DNA of 25,859 nt. Source: Bodo saltans. Its lineage: Eukaryota > Euglenozoa > Kinetoplastea > Eubodonida > Bodonidae. The notes beneath the pieces are model-generated. The model was not told where the DNA came from, searched no databases, and saw only the letters and a list, made by a program, of their open reading frames with translations. The stretch lies in NCBI GenBank assembly GCA_001460835.1, contig CYKH01002113.1:4460-30318 (forward strand), read 5' to 3'. The translations under genes and the position numbers were made by a program. Below, piece after piece: positions 9,301 to 18,525 of the stretch. Within the stretch, counting starts at the first letter, position 1, and each line of letters starts with the position of its first letter.

Positions 9301-11409
9301 AGATTCGCAAGATTCTTCGACAAGGGAGTTCAACTGTCGTTGCTGTCGCCTCTCCTGCGATCGGCTGTGTCGGCGTTGGCTACGGACGAAACCCTTCTTC
9401 CTCAGTCACCTCGTGCACGGCGAAGCAGCGTCGCATCGCCTGCTGACATCGGGTCCTCCCACCCACATGGTGCACAGCAACAAGCGCTCTACCGAAAGTA
9501 TCGTGGCATCATGCAGACGTCCTTGAGGGGAATGCTCTACGCATGCTCCACAGATGCTCACTTGCTGACATTGGCGTGTGACTCCATCCAACGAGCTGCA
9601 ACCTACGCTAAGAATCCACGGTGCCTCAAGGCAGGCTTGGTATCCGTGCTGGTCAGTCTCGTCTCTGAAGCGTGCAGTCCTACTAGCTCTGCATGTGTGA
9701 GTGGTGACGATGCTCAGGTCACTGCACTCACGCAGTCTAATGTAAGCTGGTGGATCACCCAAGCGCACCCAGAGGTGTTCCGTATTGCCAAAGGGCATGA
9801 GCTTCTTGCAGGGATTGTAGAGCGCAGCTTGCTGCCATCCGTCATGGAGGCGTGGGATGCAAGTGTCAGTGAAAGTGCGGCTTCTTTCGGTGGGGGACAT
9901 GGGCTTATCGAATGGTTGCCCTCGATGTCGTCCGCACGTCAGATTTGGGATCTGTGCGCCACTCTGGCGAATCGTAATAGTTCCATCGACTCTGGCAATG
10001 CCGTGCGTTGGGCAAACACACTACGTGGCGCCGCCCAACGTCACACGGAAACGTTGAGCACGTCAACACGAATGTTCACAGCCACTGCACGTTACTTAGC
10101 GTCGCTGCGCCGCAAGTCGTCTAGCCTCGTTGCCACCCCCGCGGCACTTACAGAGACCTCAACTATTGACGGAATGCAGCTCATCCTGCCCTCGGCAATG
10201 ATCGTTCCTTCGTTGTGTCTGTTCCTGAAAGAGTCCCGCCCTAGCCCAATGACAGCAGACATGTTCACCACGACTCGTACCCTAGTCACAGGACTATTAG
10301 ATGCGATTACATGGACCAGTGAGGTGCTGTGGGGCCTTGGTCCAAACGTAGGCCTCTTGCAGAGCTCGCTCCTTACGCTACATCAACACAATCAGGATCT
10401 TAAGTCGGCAGCAGGTGTGGCAGTTCTTGCGTCTACCGATGGCGGCGCCGCTGAGAGACAGCACAGGAGGCGCACGTTCCAGTGGCTTGCCACATTCTCA
10501 TACCAGACATTTGCGGCCACGATGAATTACATTGTCACAGCAGCGGCCATCGACGGCCTCACGCCCTGCGGCCAGCTGTTAGAGCCTCAGGAACTGCTCG
10601 CACTTATTCCTCGGCTACCGAATCGCGGGGACCTGACATGGGACGCCAGAGGCAGTTTATGCCAAAGCATTGAAGAACATGTCTTGGCCCTCGAGTCCTT
10701 AGCGCCATCTATCGAAGACGCCATCGTTGCGGGGGGAAGCAACATCAAGACCGGAAACAGCTGGAAGTGCCCTCATGCATCAGTGATGCTGGATCGCGTT
10801 GTGCTTCTGATTCGACGCACCTCCTCTGCTGGAGGGGCAGGAGTTGACTCTGATGATTCGGATGCGAGCACTAACGGCAGTGATCAACACCAAGACGATG
10901 ACGATCTTGATGCGGCCCAACCCCCTCGGATGGTACTTCAAGGGACCTTGTCGTCAGCGAGCAGCACCGTATCGGATTTGCTCGCTAGCGCGACTGTGAG
11001 GGCTGCTGAAGACCCGATTCCAAGTATTGAAGTAGAGACCATTGAGGACGATGAAACGCCCCCTAACGTGAGCACCGAGGAGAACACTGGAGACCTTCCA
11101 GCCGCTGAGAAAGCTGCCAACGTGACGAACGATGAGGAGAAGGCGGATGAACCAACGACTGCTGACGTTCAAGAACATGAAGCGCCCGCCACACCTCGAC
11201 TCCTGGCCGTCGAAAGCGTCGATGTTGCCGGAACACATGCCACATATGACGCTGATAGGACCTCACCAGAGGCGGTTGCCGAAGACGCTGCAGCTGCACA
11301 AGCAGCCGAGGAGGTTGTAGATGCCGCGGAGGAAGCGGCTCTGTTGAAAGTTGCAGAAGGTGACCTGCACTCAACAAGCGACGACACGACGAACGATGAC
11401 TTGCGATGA
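3321..11409 (+). CDS. Very large BIG/Sec7-type ARF guanine-nucleotide exchange factor (frame broken by a tandem duplication)
   Basis: The Sec7 domain loads GTP onto ARF GTPases to start vesicle budding; BIG-type members act at the trans-Golgi and endosomes. The frame from ATG 3321 runs to 4589 and a second frame covers the rest to TGA 11407-11409. Removing one copy of a 103-bp duplication (4218-4423) joins them into 2661 residues. In that numbering, a DCB-like region comes first, then a HUS box (NYDCD, 555-559). The Sec7 domain spans about 735-1000, with the catalytic glutamate finger E908 in FKLLGEAQ and the second motif in CMLNTDAH. HDS-like repeats follow (SGWSVILSLL; LWASLFEGLVPIIF), which favour BIG/Sec7p over GBF1 or cytohesins. 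The C-terminal ~190 residues are low-complexity and rich in D, E and A. About 55 low-complexity residues interrupt the N-terminal part of the Sec7 domain. At 2661 residues it is clearly longer than typical BIG proteins. Confidence 0.9.
4218..4423 (+). repeat. 103-bp perfect direct tandem duplication inside the ARF-GEF gene
   Basis: Positions 4218-4320 and 4321-4423 are identical over 103 bases (start GCTGTCCGTGCC, end GATCGGCATC). The length is 1 modulo 3, so the reading frame changes at the junction: the first frame runs out at 4589 and the correct one resumes inside copy 2. Deleting either copy restores a single long ORF. Confidence 0.95.
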
Positions 11410-11774
11410 AGAAGTCATGAGGGAGAAAGTGAACCCTGAGAAAGAAAAAAACAACAACAATACAAAAACACAAAAGTGAAGGGAGATGAAAAATGGGTAA
11501 AAGACTGAGTTGTTGCTGCATGGAGTGTTGCTTTCATTGTTGAATATCCGCAGACACCAGTCCCATCATAAGGCTTTGCTGCGTCCCTATGCCGATTGCT
11601 TCGTTTTGAGCGTGATTTTTATTTATTTGCGTCAATCCTCGTGCGAATTATTATTTGTGTTGAGCGATGCTTGGTGATGCTATTTGTTTTGTTCTCTTGC
11701 ACTCTCGTTCTTTCTTTCTTTCTTTCTTTTTTTTTAAATTTATATGTGAGAAAGTAGCCTGTGCTCTAAGAAGA
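11410..11774 (+). other. Spacer between the ARF-GEF gene and the membrane glycoprotein gene
   Basis: About 365 bases without a gene. It starts with an A-rich 3' UTR containing ACAACAACAA and ACAAAAACAC strings, then becomes T-rich and ends in a TTTC microsatellite that forms part of the next acceptor. An in-frame ATG at 11667 lies upstream of that acceptor and is unlikely to be used. Confidence 0.65.
11705..11750 (+). promoter_or_regulatory. Predicted spliced-leader acceptor with (TTTC)n tract
   Basis: A long pyrimidine run, CGTTCTTTCTTTC repeats plus nine T, is followed by AT-rich sequence and the first AG at 11749-11750. The start codon at 11775 comes 24 bases later, with no ATG between. 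Further AGs at 11754 and 11757 could also be used. Confidence 0.6.
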
Positions 11775-12503
11775 ATGAAACTGAGTTCACAGTCGCTTTT
11801 CTCAATGGTGTTATCCTTCATTATTGTCCTTGTCGTGATCCTTAGCCCACATTCTGTGGACGCCTTGTCGGCAGCTGCACAGGCGTACATTACAAACAGT
11901 TTCTCAGGGTCGAATGTTTCTTGCGACGCGACCTTCGACGAAACCAACTGCTCTCTCACGCAGAACTGCCTGTGGAACGCGTCGAACACAAGTGCGACAC
12001 CAAACGGGACATGCTATCGCAAGACGGCACTTGTCACCATCAATTCCACAAACTCCGAAGGCGTGCGCGATAGCTGGTGCTACGAGTACTTCCCGCAGTG
12101 GTTCATTGCGACTGTGTATTTCCTTTGCACCCTCTCAACAGGGTTTGCCATTGCGGGCATGTGGTACAACTACAAGTACTACGACGTGTACGTCATTATG
12201 ATGGATGGAGAGCGGCTTTACAATAAATTCTATTTCAAGACATCGCCCATCAACGTCTACCTTGCCGCTCTCGTCGCCACATCATTTATGATGTTCTGCG
12301 CAGCGTGTGCGTATTTCAATGACCCGTACTTGTGCTCTTATGTGGGATTCGTCATCGTGTTCTTGATTGTATGCCTTGGCGTACCATTTATTGCGCTGAT
12401 TGTGTACATTGTGTGGTGTATCATGGAGTACTTGAATCGTAGGGAGATGAATGTGAATCAAGAGGCTCTTCCAAAGTACAACAACCAAGTCCGGTGCTTT
12501 TAG
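11775..12503 (+). CDS. Secretory-pathway glycoprotein with three predicted membrane segments, function unknown
   Basis: I do not recognise this 242-residue protein. ATG 11775 is chosen because the longer in-frame ATG (11667) precedes the splice acceptor, and because it gives a classic signal peptide: residues 1-30, a hydrophobic core FIIVLVVIL, probably cut after VDA. Residues 31-105 form a lumenal or extracellular domain with five cysteines (50, 59, 65, 80, 102) and six N-glycosylation sequons (N47, N58, N68, N71, N77, N90). Hydrophobic segments follow at about 109-131, 159-181 and 189-217; the last is long for one helix. A short polar tail ends in RCF. If the signal peptide is cleaved, three TM segments put the tail in the cytosol. 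It may be a surface or contractile-vacuole/endosomal protein, but this is speculation. The spacer on each side suggests an independent mRNA. Confidence 0.8.
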   Translation: MKLSSQSLFSMVLSFIIVLVVILSPHSVDALSAAAQAYITNSFSGSNVSCDATFDETNCSLTQNCLWNASNTSATPNGTCYRKTALVTINSTNSEGVRDSWCYEYFPQWFIATVYFLCTLSTGFAIAGMWYNYKYYDVYVIMMDGERLYNKFYFKTSPINVYLAALVATSFMMFCAACAYFNDPYLCSYVGFVIVFLIVCLGVPFIALIVYIVWCIMEYLNRREMNVNQEALPKYNNQVRCF

Positions 12504-12639
12504 TCATGTGAGAAAAAAAAGAACGGAAAACCAGACGAGCATCAGACAGCTCTGTCTTTTGTGTGATTGTGTCTTTTGCTCTTGTGAAAGAGTGAAGCTG
12601 TGCATTAAATGAACGTGGAAGACCAGAAATAGTTATAGT

Positions 12640-12672
12640 AGCCCCCCCTCCCCCTCCTTCTCTAACCCTCAG
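12640..12672 (+). promoter_or_regulatory. Predicted spliced-leader acceptor (upstream option)
   Basis: A C-rich pyrimidine tract (CCCCCCCTCCCCCTCCTTC core) ends in CTCAG with AG at 12671-12672. It is the strongest tract upstream of the gene at 12959, but leaves a 286-base leader with short ORFs. Confidence 0.5.
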
Positions 12673-12718
12673 CACATCCATTTGTTCACCGCTGCAAAAC
12701 ACAAGTTCCAGTGGATAT

Positions 12719-12754
12719 TTTCTTTCCTCCTTTACCACATTTCGCCCCTTTCAG
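12719..12754 (+). promoter_or_regulatory. Predicted spliced-leader acceptor (downstream option)
   Basis: A second pyrimidine tract, TTTTCTTTCCTCCTTTACC continuing to CCCCTTTCAG, has its AG at 12753-12754. It would give a 204-base leader to the start at 12959. Confidence 0.5.
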
Positions 12755-12958
12755 TACGATCAATGAATTAGCGTGCTGCCCCCTCTTGATGCGATAGCAA
12801 AAATGTATGTCTTACCTGTGACAAATGCTTCATTTGTTGCTATTATTATTAGGAAGGATCCATATTCTGTAGTTGTTTCTAGATATTTCTCGCGCGGAAG
12901 GTGTTGAGTGCACATTCCACAGTACACATCACAACGTGACTGACCGATTCATTTATTC

Positions 12959-15900
12959 ATGAGACGCCAACATTCACCTGGCGTCTCGTCGTCAACGCGG
13001 ATTGCCTCGTCAGCGTCATCGAGGCATGCAGGTGGTGGTGGCGCACACCGTCCTCCAGCAACGCATCAGCTGCTCCCAGCGGATCTGTTTGGCATCACAT
13101 CGAGTGCTTCTGCCCGTCACATGGACGCAACTTCCATCGGCTCACACGGCGTCTCTTCTTTTGCATCGCACAACACGCCCCTACGTCCCACCGTGCAAGG
13201 GATGTGCTTGGTGCCGCACCACGAAGAGTTGTACTGCGCAGAGCACCCATGCAAAGTGACAGTGCGCTCTGCCGTGCCCTCCACGAAGTTCCACGCTAAG
13301 ATGGTGGTGGAGATTCCGCTGCCTCACCCCGATGCGTTCTTCCGGTCGCTGCACTATGTGGCCGGGCCTAACGGGTCAGATGGCTGGGTGTGGTGCTCCG
13401 CGTCTAGCGGTGAGTTGGTGGCTGTTCATACAATCACGAAGAAGTATGCAATGATTGCAGATACTGGTTCCCTTTTGGACGCAGGACCTATCGCAGCGTT
13501 GGCGGACTTCTGGACACTTTCTCCCATCCCAGGATCGTTGCAGAGAACGCTAACAGACACTCCTCTCGATGGCCTGCAGCCCCACCGACATCGAGTCGTG
13601 GTGTCCATTTCTCGTGCTGGTGTCGTAGGACTATGGGATATGACAACGCGCACCCTCTTCGCCAAAGTTCAGTGCTCACTCCCCACAACAAGCCCCTCCA
13701 CCTCCTCATTCCTATCAATGGTGGGGCCCACCAAGGCAACTCCTATTCACAGGCAGCCTACTTCCCATGGAAACCAGATGCGGGTGAAGTGCAGTAGCAG
13801 TTGGGCCTCCGCTGGTATCATCTTCGTGGGAGTGGGCGTGACGAGCAGTGCTGGTGGGCCCAATCTGAGCGGACTTGTGTATGTTGTCGATGGTCGCCGA
13901 TTGTCTCACACAACAAGCGCCCCGCTGATACTGCCCAACACCGGCAGTGACGACGTCGAGAACGATGGAGAGTTCACAGTTCCGTTATTGGACGGCGCTG
14001 TGCTGAGCATGGCCTTTGAACCCAGCCCCCATTCCCGTGATCAGGGTGCTCTGTGGCTCTCCACAAGCACCGGTGCAGTGGGGAGAGTGGACTGTGGGGC
14101 TGCATCTGGTGCTGGTGTCGAGGGCAGCGTCGTTGCGTACAACGTGAGATGGCGCCGCGGCGTGCACGACGGGTTTAGTCACAAACTATGTCTCAGTGGC
14201 GCTCAGCATGCTGTTTCCTGTGGTAGCGATGGTCGCGTCGCCATTCTTGACGTCGACACGCTCAATATCATTCAAAAGGTGACTTTAGACATGGGCACGA
14301 TGGTGCAAGAACTTTGTAGCTTGGGCGAAACCGCGGCGTCTAGTGGGTCGGTATCGATGCTCTTAGCAATTTCCGACCGTACATTCCGATGTATGAGCTT
14401 GAAACGAAGCGGGCCATGGACGAGTGGATCTCGAGGGAGCTCGCCGATTCGAGGATCTCCTCGACGTCGTGCCTCACCATCGTCTCCGTTGCGCTCTTCT
14501 CCCTCTGGCCGACGAGGCTCTCTCCACCTGGCAGTGCCGCTAGGCGGAAGTAGCTCAAGCTTTGCGTCGCTTCACACCGGTGCCACCACACCACTCACTA
14601 CCCAGCAACTCCTGTACCACTGTATGACCTTGCTGCAAGGGCTCAAGAGCGTTGAGGCAGCAGAGGTGGACGCTCGTAGCAGCTTCATGGAATCCGAGTT
14701 GGTCGCTCGGGATATGCTCTACCACTACTGGGACTATTTATGCTGTGGGGGTCGCACGCACCAACTCCCAAGCCGCTTGTGGTTTGTGCAGCTTCAGGAG
14801 GCGGATACAAGACTGTACTGGCAGCAGGAAGCGTACTTGGAGCTGCGGCACACGCTGAAGCAATGCAACCTGCACTGGAAGCGTGCCTGTGATCGGCGGG
14901 AGGTGGTGTGGAACTGGTGCTGGGATGAAGAGGAGGAGCGTCACCGGCGTGATCTTGTTCTTCACGCCGAGGCGACCGAGCGCATCGCTCTCCGAGACGG
15001 CCTTCATCAACTTGGCCGAGCTGCTGCTACGGCGACGCAGCGCCGCCTTGAGAGGCTGGCTCACGATGAAACGCTAGACAAGCTCGAAACTGCACTTGTG
15101 CGGTTAACGGAGTTGGAACCACTAGCGGCAAAGGTGGCACCCCTCCAGGGAGATCTGCAGCGTATGGTCCTTTCGTTATCGTCTGTTAACGAGGCATGCC
15201 AGGAATTGGAAGATGGACGAGTTCGTCTCGAATCCTGTCAACGAGGCATGCCAAGAATTGGAGGATGGACGAGTTCGTCTCGAATCAGAGCTCCGGAGGG
15301 CTCGCAGTGATTTACAACACCGGGAGACCACTTCGCGTCTTGATGGGCATCGAATGTTCTTAGATGCGGAGGATTTGCAGCGGCACAAGATTCAAGAGGA
15401 GGCCGCGTCCCACGTGGCCCAACTTCTCAGCGCTGCACGCAGGGAGGAGGGCAAGATGCTTGCAGCGGCTCATCATTTACTGCGAGAGGACCGCACGCAC
15501 ATCGCTTCCCTTCAGCAGCATCGTTCCACGCTTGAAACAGTCTCCATTCACCTTCAACGTGATCTGCGCGATGTGGAGCTCACTCGCGACGGCCAGCGTG
15601 CCGCTCATCGCAGGTTCGAGGAACAGGTGCAGTCCTTGGAGGAGCAGCTCGCAGAGATCACCAGGCGCCTCACCGTATCGGAGGAGCACCGTGCGGTGAC
15701 GGAGCTGGAACTACTACGAACAAAGTCGTCAGCGGAGCTTCATCGGTCGAGACTTGAGCAAAGTTCCAGTCTTGCCGAAGACACATTTAAAACAGTCCTT
15801 GCGCAACGTGAGCGCATGCAAAGCCTCAGGCATTCACTTGACGCGATCCAAGAGCGACTTGAAGTATTTGTTCGACTAGGTGAGGATACGTTTGATGCTG

Positions 15901-16343
15901 GCATCACGGAGCGCAGAATACACAAGGCTCGGTCGGCGCTGCAGGAGGCCCAAGAAGATCTCATCGCCATTCGGCGTGCGGAAAGTCATCGATGGACAAG
16001 TCTGGAAAGTGACATGGCAAATACGTTAGGCGATTGGATGCGACATACTCACGCAGCAGAACGAGAACAGTCTTCATCACGACTTTCTATTTCTGCCTCT
16101 CGTCCACGTCCTGCAGAGGAACCTCAAAGCACGGATCATCATCCCAACGACCATTTCGGTGGTCCCACAGCGTTGCGCACGCAAGAGCATCTCTATCACG
16201 CGTTTGAACAAGTTCTTAGTGCGGCGGAGCTGATTGGGCCGCGGTGGATGGAGGAGGTATTGATCATCGATAAGGCTCAATTCTTTGATGCTCTCCGGAA
16301 ATCGCTTTCTGTTCTTGCTGCTGCTCGTGGTGTTGATCCATAG
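12959..16343 (+). CDS. Beta-propeller plus coiled-coil protein, function unknown (frame broken by a tandem duplication)
   Basis: Not recognised as a named gene. ATG 12959 opens a frame to 15310; a second frame continues to TAG 16341-16343. Removing a 52-bp duplication (15185-15288) yields one protein of 1110 residues. Residues 1-60 are Ser/Ala-rich. About 85-480 contain blade-like WD motifs such as VVVSISRAGVVGLWDM and SCGSDGRVAILDVD, each followed by the variable loops usual for divergent WD40 propellers. A basic, Ser/Pro-rich linker (about 490-525, SPIRGSPRRRASPSSP) looks phosphorylation-prone. From about 560 to the end the sequence is charged and helical, with long coiled coils rich in E, R, L and Q (for example LEEQLAEITRRL). 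This propeller-then-coil architecture is common in cytoskeletal, basal-body or transport scaffolds, so a flagellar or cytoskeletal role is a guess only. Confidence 0.75.
15185..15288 (+). repeat. 52-bp direct tandem duplication inside the propeller/coiled-coil gene
   Basis: Copies 15185-15236 and 15237-15288 share about 50 bases from GT(T/C)AACGAGGCATGCC to GTCTCGAATC. They differ at gtt/gtc, cag/caa and gaa/gag, all synonymous in the VNEACQELEDGRVRLES reading. The period is 1 modulo 3, so the frame is lost at the junction. Confidence 0.93.
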
Positions 16344-16688
16344 CGAATACGTCTCCTCGGACAGATCGAAGCGTTGCTGTTTGTACTATTTCGTTTCGCT
16401 TATCTGAAGTTTAGCCAGCAATGATGAAACCTGCTCATGAGCGTGAGCATCTCACGTTTTCTTGTTTATGTGTTCTCACTTGAGTAGAATCAACTGTCGA
16501 GAAGAAGAAAAAAACACACAGGAAGAGGAAAACACAAGCGACACACAGACTCTCGCGCCTTTCCGAGGGAACCTCTGTACGTAGCTAACATTCCCACCCT
16601 TGAAAAAAAGTATTGTGAACTGAAGCCACAATCAAACAAAAGCAGATTCATCAAATCGTTAAAGGCGTCACTGATTTCAACAGGGCAT
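16344..16688 (+). other. Spacer before the PP2C gene
   Basis: About 345 bases with no gene seen. It contains a moderately pyrimidine-rich stretch (about 16451-16485), an A-rich GAAGAAGAAAAAAACAC stretch, and a weak acceptor TTTCAACAG with AG at 16682-16683, five bases before the ATG at 16689. Confidence 0.6.
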
Positions 16689-17996
16689 ATGTCAGACAAC
16701 GATGGATCACGTGCCGCTGCACCGCATCAACCCAACAACAACAACGCTGATGCAGACGATGAGGTTGTACTAGTAGGAAGTCCCCCCACCACACCAGAGC
16801 CCGCATCTATTCTGACGTCACATCACAATCACAAACATTCTAGTGAACCCCACCACCACCACCATACACATGCCGGCGCCGTAGGGATCGCCCCGCTGAA
16901 CACCGGAGAGTTAGCTGCAGGAGACAACAGCACGCCGGAAGTGTCGTTCTATTCTACCAAGAAAGAAAAGGCAGTGTGGCGAATGATCGAATATGGCGTC
17001 TCGTCTGAGCAAGGGACTCGTAAAACGATGGAAGATCAGCACAAGGCGATGCTCAGCACTGACTTAGTGACCCCTCGGGACCGTTCTGCTCCACGCCTAG
17101 CTATGGGAATTCCGTTTTTCGGAGTGTACGATGGCCATGGCGGGCAACAGTGCGCTGAATTTCTACGCGAGAATTTGCACACGTTCATCTTGTCCGTAGG
17201 GTCACAAGCGCTGCTAGGGGTCGCACGGTAGTTCCTACCACAGCTCCTCCGCCTCTTTTAAAAATACCTCTTTACATCCTGACTTGCTTAGCTTAGACCT
17301 TCATGTCACCGGGTTGCGCTTGTTGTCGAAGAGCTCCTCTTCACAGGCAACGTCGGCGATTCCGAAATTGTACTGTGCCGCAACGGTACTGCCAAGGTTC
17401 TCACGGTCAAACATACACTTTCGGCTAGCGAAGGTGAGGTTGAGCGTGTGAAGGCTTGCGGCGGAAGAATTTTCCACTCCCGCGTCGGCCACCCCAAGTT
17501 CAATCCTATGCTAGTGAGCCTCGCCGTTTCCAGAGCTGTCGGAGATGCTGGGTTTAAGCTAGAGGAGTACACCGACGGAAAGGCCTCTGGGCTTATTGCC
17601 GATGCAGACACCAGCGTCACAGAATTAGAACGTGATGACGAATTCATTATTATTGGGTGCGACGGCGTCTGGGACGTGCTGTCGTACCAAGCCGCAGTGG
17701 ATTTCTGCAGGAAACTCATCACCGACGGCCACGACACACAGCACGTCACAGAGCAACTCTGTCAAGAAGCGCTTAGACTCGGCAGCACCGACAACGTCAC
17801 TGCATTATTTGTCAGTCTCAAGTGCCGACCAGGGTCTGCTGGAGGTGGTAGACCCACGAGTGCTACGCAACGACCAGCGAGTGCTGCTAGCGCCCGCCGA
17901 GGGTCAACATTCGAGGATGCGACTCCCAACGCGGCTGCTCACCACGCAGGCCCGAAGCCACCGATTCCTCAAGCGCCACAGTCGTCGTCGTCGTGA
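16689..17996 (+). CDS. PP2C/PPM-family serine/threonine phosphatase with an internal frame break
   Basis: A metal-dependent protein phosphatase. ATG 16689 follows an AG acceptor at 16683. An N-terminal low-complexity region (His-rich HHHHHTHAG) precedes the catalytic domain. Metal and motif residues are visible: E115 D116 in RKTMEDQH, D148 G149 in VYDGHGG, NVGDS (Asp codon 17358), SLAVSRAVGDAGFK (Asp 17544), GCDGVWD (Asp 17661) and GSTDNVT (Asp 17790). The tail is Ser/Pro/Ala-rich and ends in SSSS. The frame from 16689 stops at TAG 17229-17231 and re-opens in the same frame at 17292. The intervening 60-90 bases make PP2C-like sense in the +1 frame (SFKNTSLHPDLLSLDLHVTG), which points to two compensating indels near 17210-17228 and 17311-17325. 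The spacing of flanking motifs is normal for the family, so no large piece is missing. Sequencing error or a pseudogene are both possible. Confidence 0.85.
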
Positions 17997-18525
17997 GAGA
18001 GGCAACACTTGCATTTTTATCGTTGCTTGGCGCCAATTTTTAGGAGTGTGAAATGGAACAAAAGTGTGGGCGCAAACGAAAAACACAACCAAAAACAAAC
18101 GAAACATGAAAAAACCAACAAACACAACACAAAAATATCCAAAACGAAAACCACAAACAAAACAAAACAGCAATCAACCAGAAACACAAACTGTTCAAAT
18201 GAAGGTTATCTTACGAGTGCATGTGTGAGCTTTGCAGATGTGATGCGATGCGATGTGAGACGTGACGTTGGCATGATGAATGAAATACACGCGACCCTTA
18301 TTGTGACGCTTTTGTCGTGATTTGCACTGAAGGGTGCTGCAATTTCTTCGCTATGTTGATGGACCTCATTTAGCACCCCACCCCCCCTCGTCGCTCACCT
18401 TTTCTCCCCCCTTCGTTGCCAGTGCGTAGATCAGCACACAAGCGTGGAGTCCTTGAGACCATTGATGCACTATCTTTGTGACGCGCTGATGATTCACGAA
18501 TCCTTGCTTCGTTGCTTTGATAACA
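17997..18525 (+). other. Spacer with A/C-rich tract, acceptor and uORF start
   Basis: About 530 bases. From about 18071 to 18190 the + strand is roughly 90% A and C with only four T, made of CAAAA and ACAAC strings; it lies in the PP2C 3' UTR region. A GATGCGATGCGATG micro-repeat follows near 18241. Then comes a strong C/T tract and acceptor (AG 18421-18422), and a leader with ATGs at 18465 and 18489 that open a frame overlapping the next gene. Confidence 0.65.
18374..18422 (+). promoter_or_regulatory. Predicted spliced-leader acceptor for the SEH1-like gene
   Basis: A dense pyrimidine tract, CACCCCACCCCCCCTCG through CTTTTCTCCCCCCTTCGTTGCC, ends in AG at 18421-18422, with alternatives at 18428 and 18434. 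It is one of the strongest tracts in the window. Confidence 0.65.

Larger units (their letters stand above)
12504..12958 (+). other. Spacer with two strong acceptors and several short upstream ORFs
   Basis: About 455 bases with no gene. Two strong pyrimidine tracts end in AG at 12671-12672 and 12753-12754; weaker AGs lie at 12853, 12881 and 12921-12922. Between the strong acceptors and the start at 12959 there are short ORFs: ATG AAT TAG at 12763, ATG CGA TAG at 12789, a 34-codon one from 12803, and a four-codon one from 12807. Either translation is damped by these, or a nearer acceptor is used. Confidence 0.65.

Noticed and set aside
11667-11774. Longer N-terminus for the membrane glycoprotein
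   Set aside because: It encodes the (TTTC)n tract as FFLSFFFFKF and precedes the acceptor; starting at 11775 gives a standard signal peptide.
2287-15288. Programmed ribosomal frameshifting as the reason for split ORFs
   Set aside because: All three breaks coincide with tandem duplications; a frameshift would translate both copies and no common slippery motif is present at the three joints.
16851-16875. His-rich run in the PP2C N-terminus as a metal-binding domain
   Set aside because: It lies in a low-complexity CAC/CAT repeat region with no ordered motif, so it is more likely a disordered tail.
17195-17297. A cis-spliced intron in the PP2C gene (GT near 17195 or 17226, pyrimidine tract, CTGAC-like branch site, TTAG)
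   Set aside because: The signals are weak and occur by chance. Removing the segment would shorten the domain below family length, and the removed sequence itself reads like PP2C in the +1 frame.
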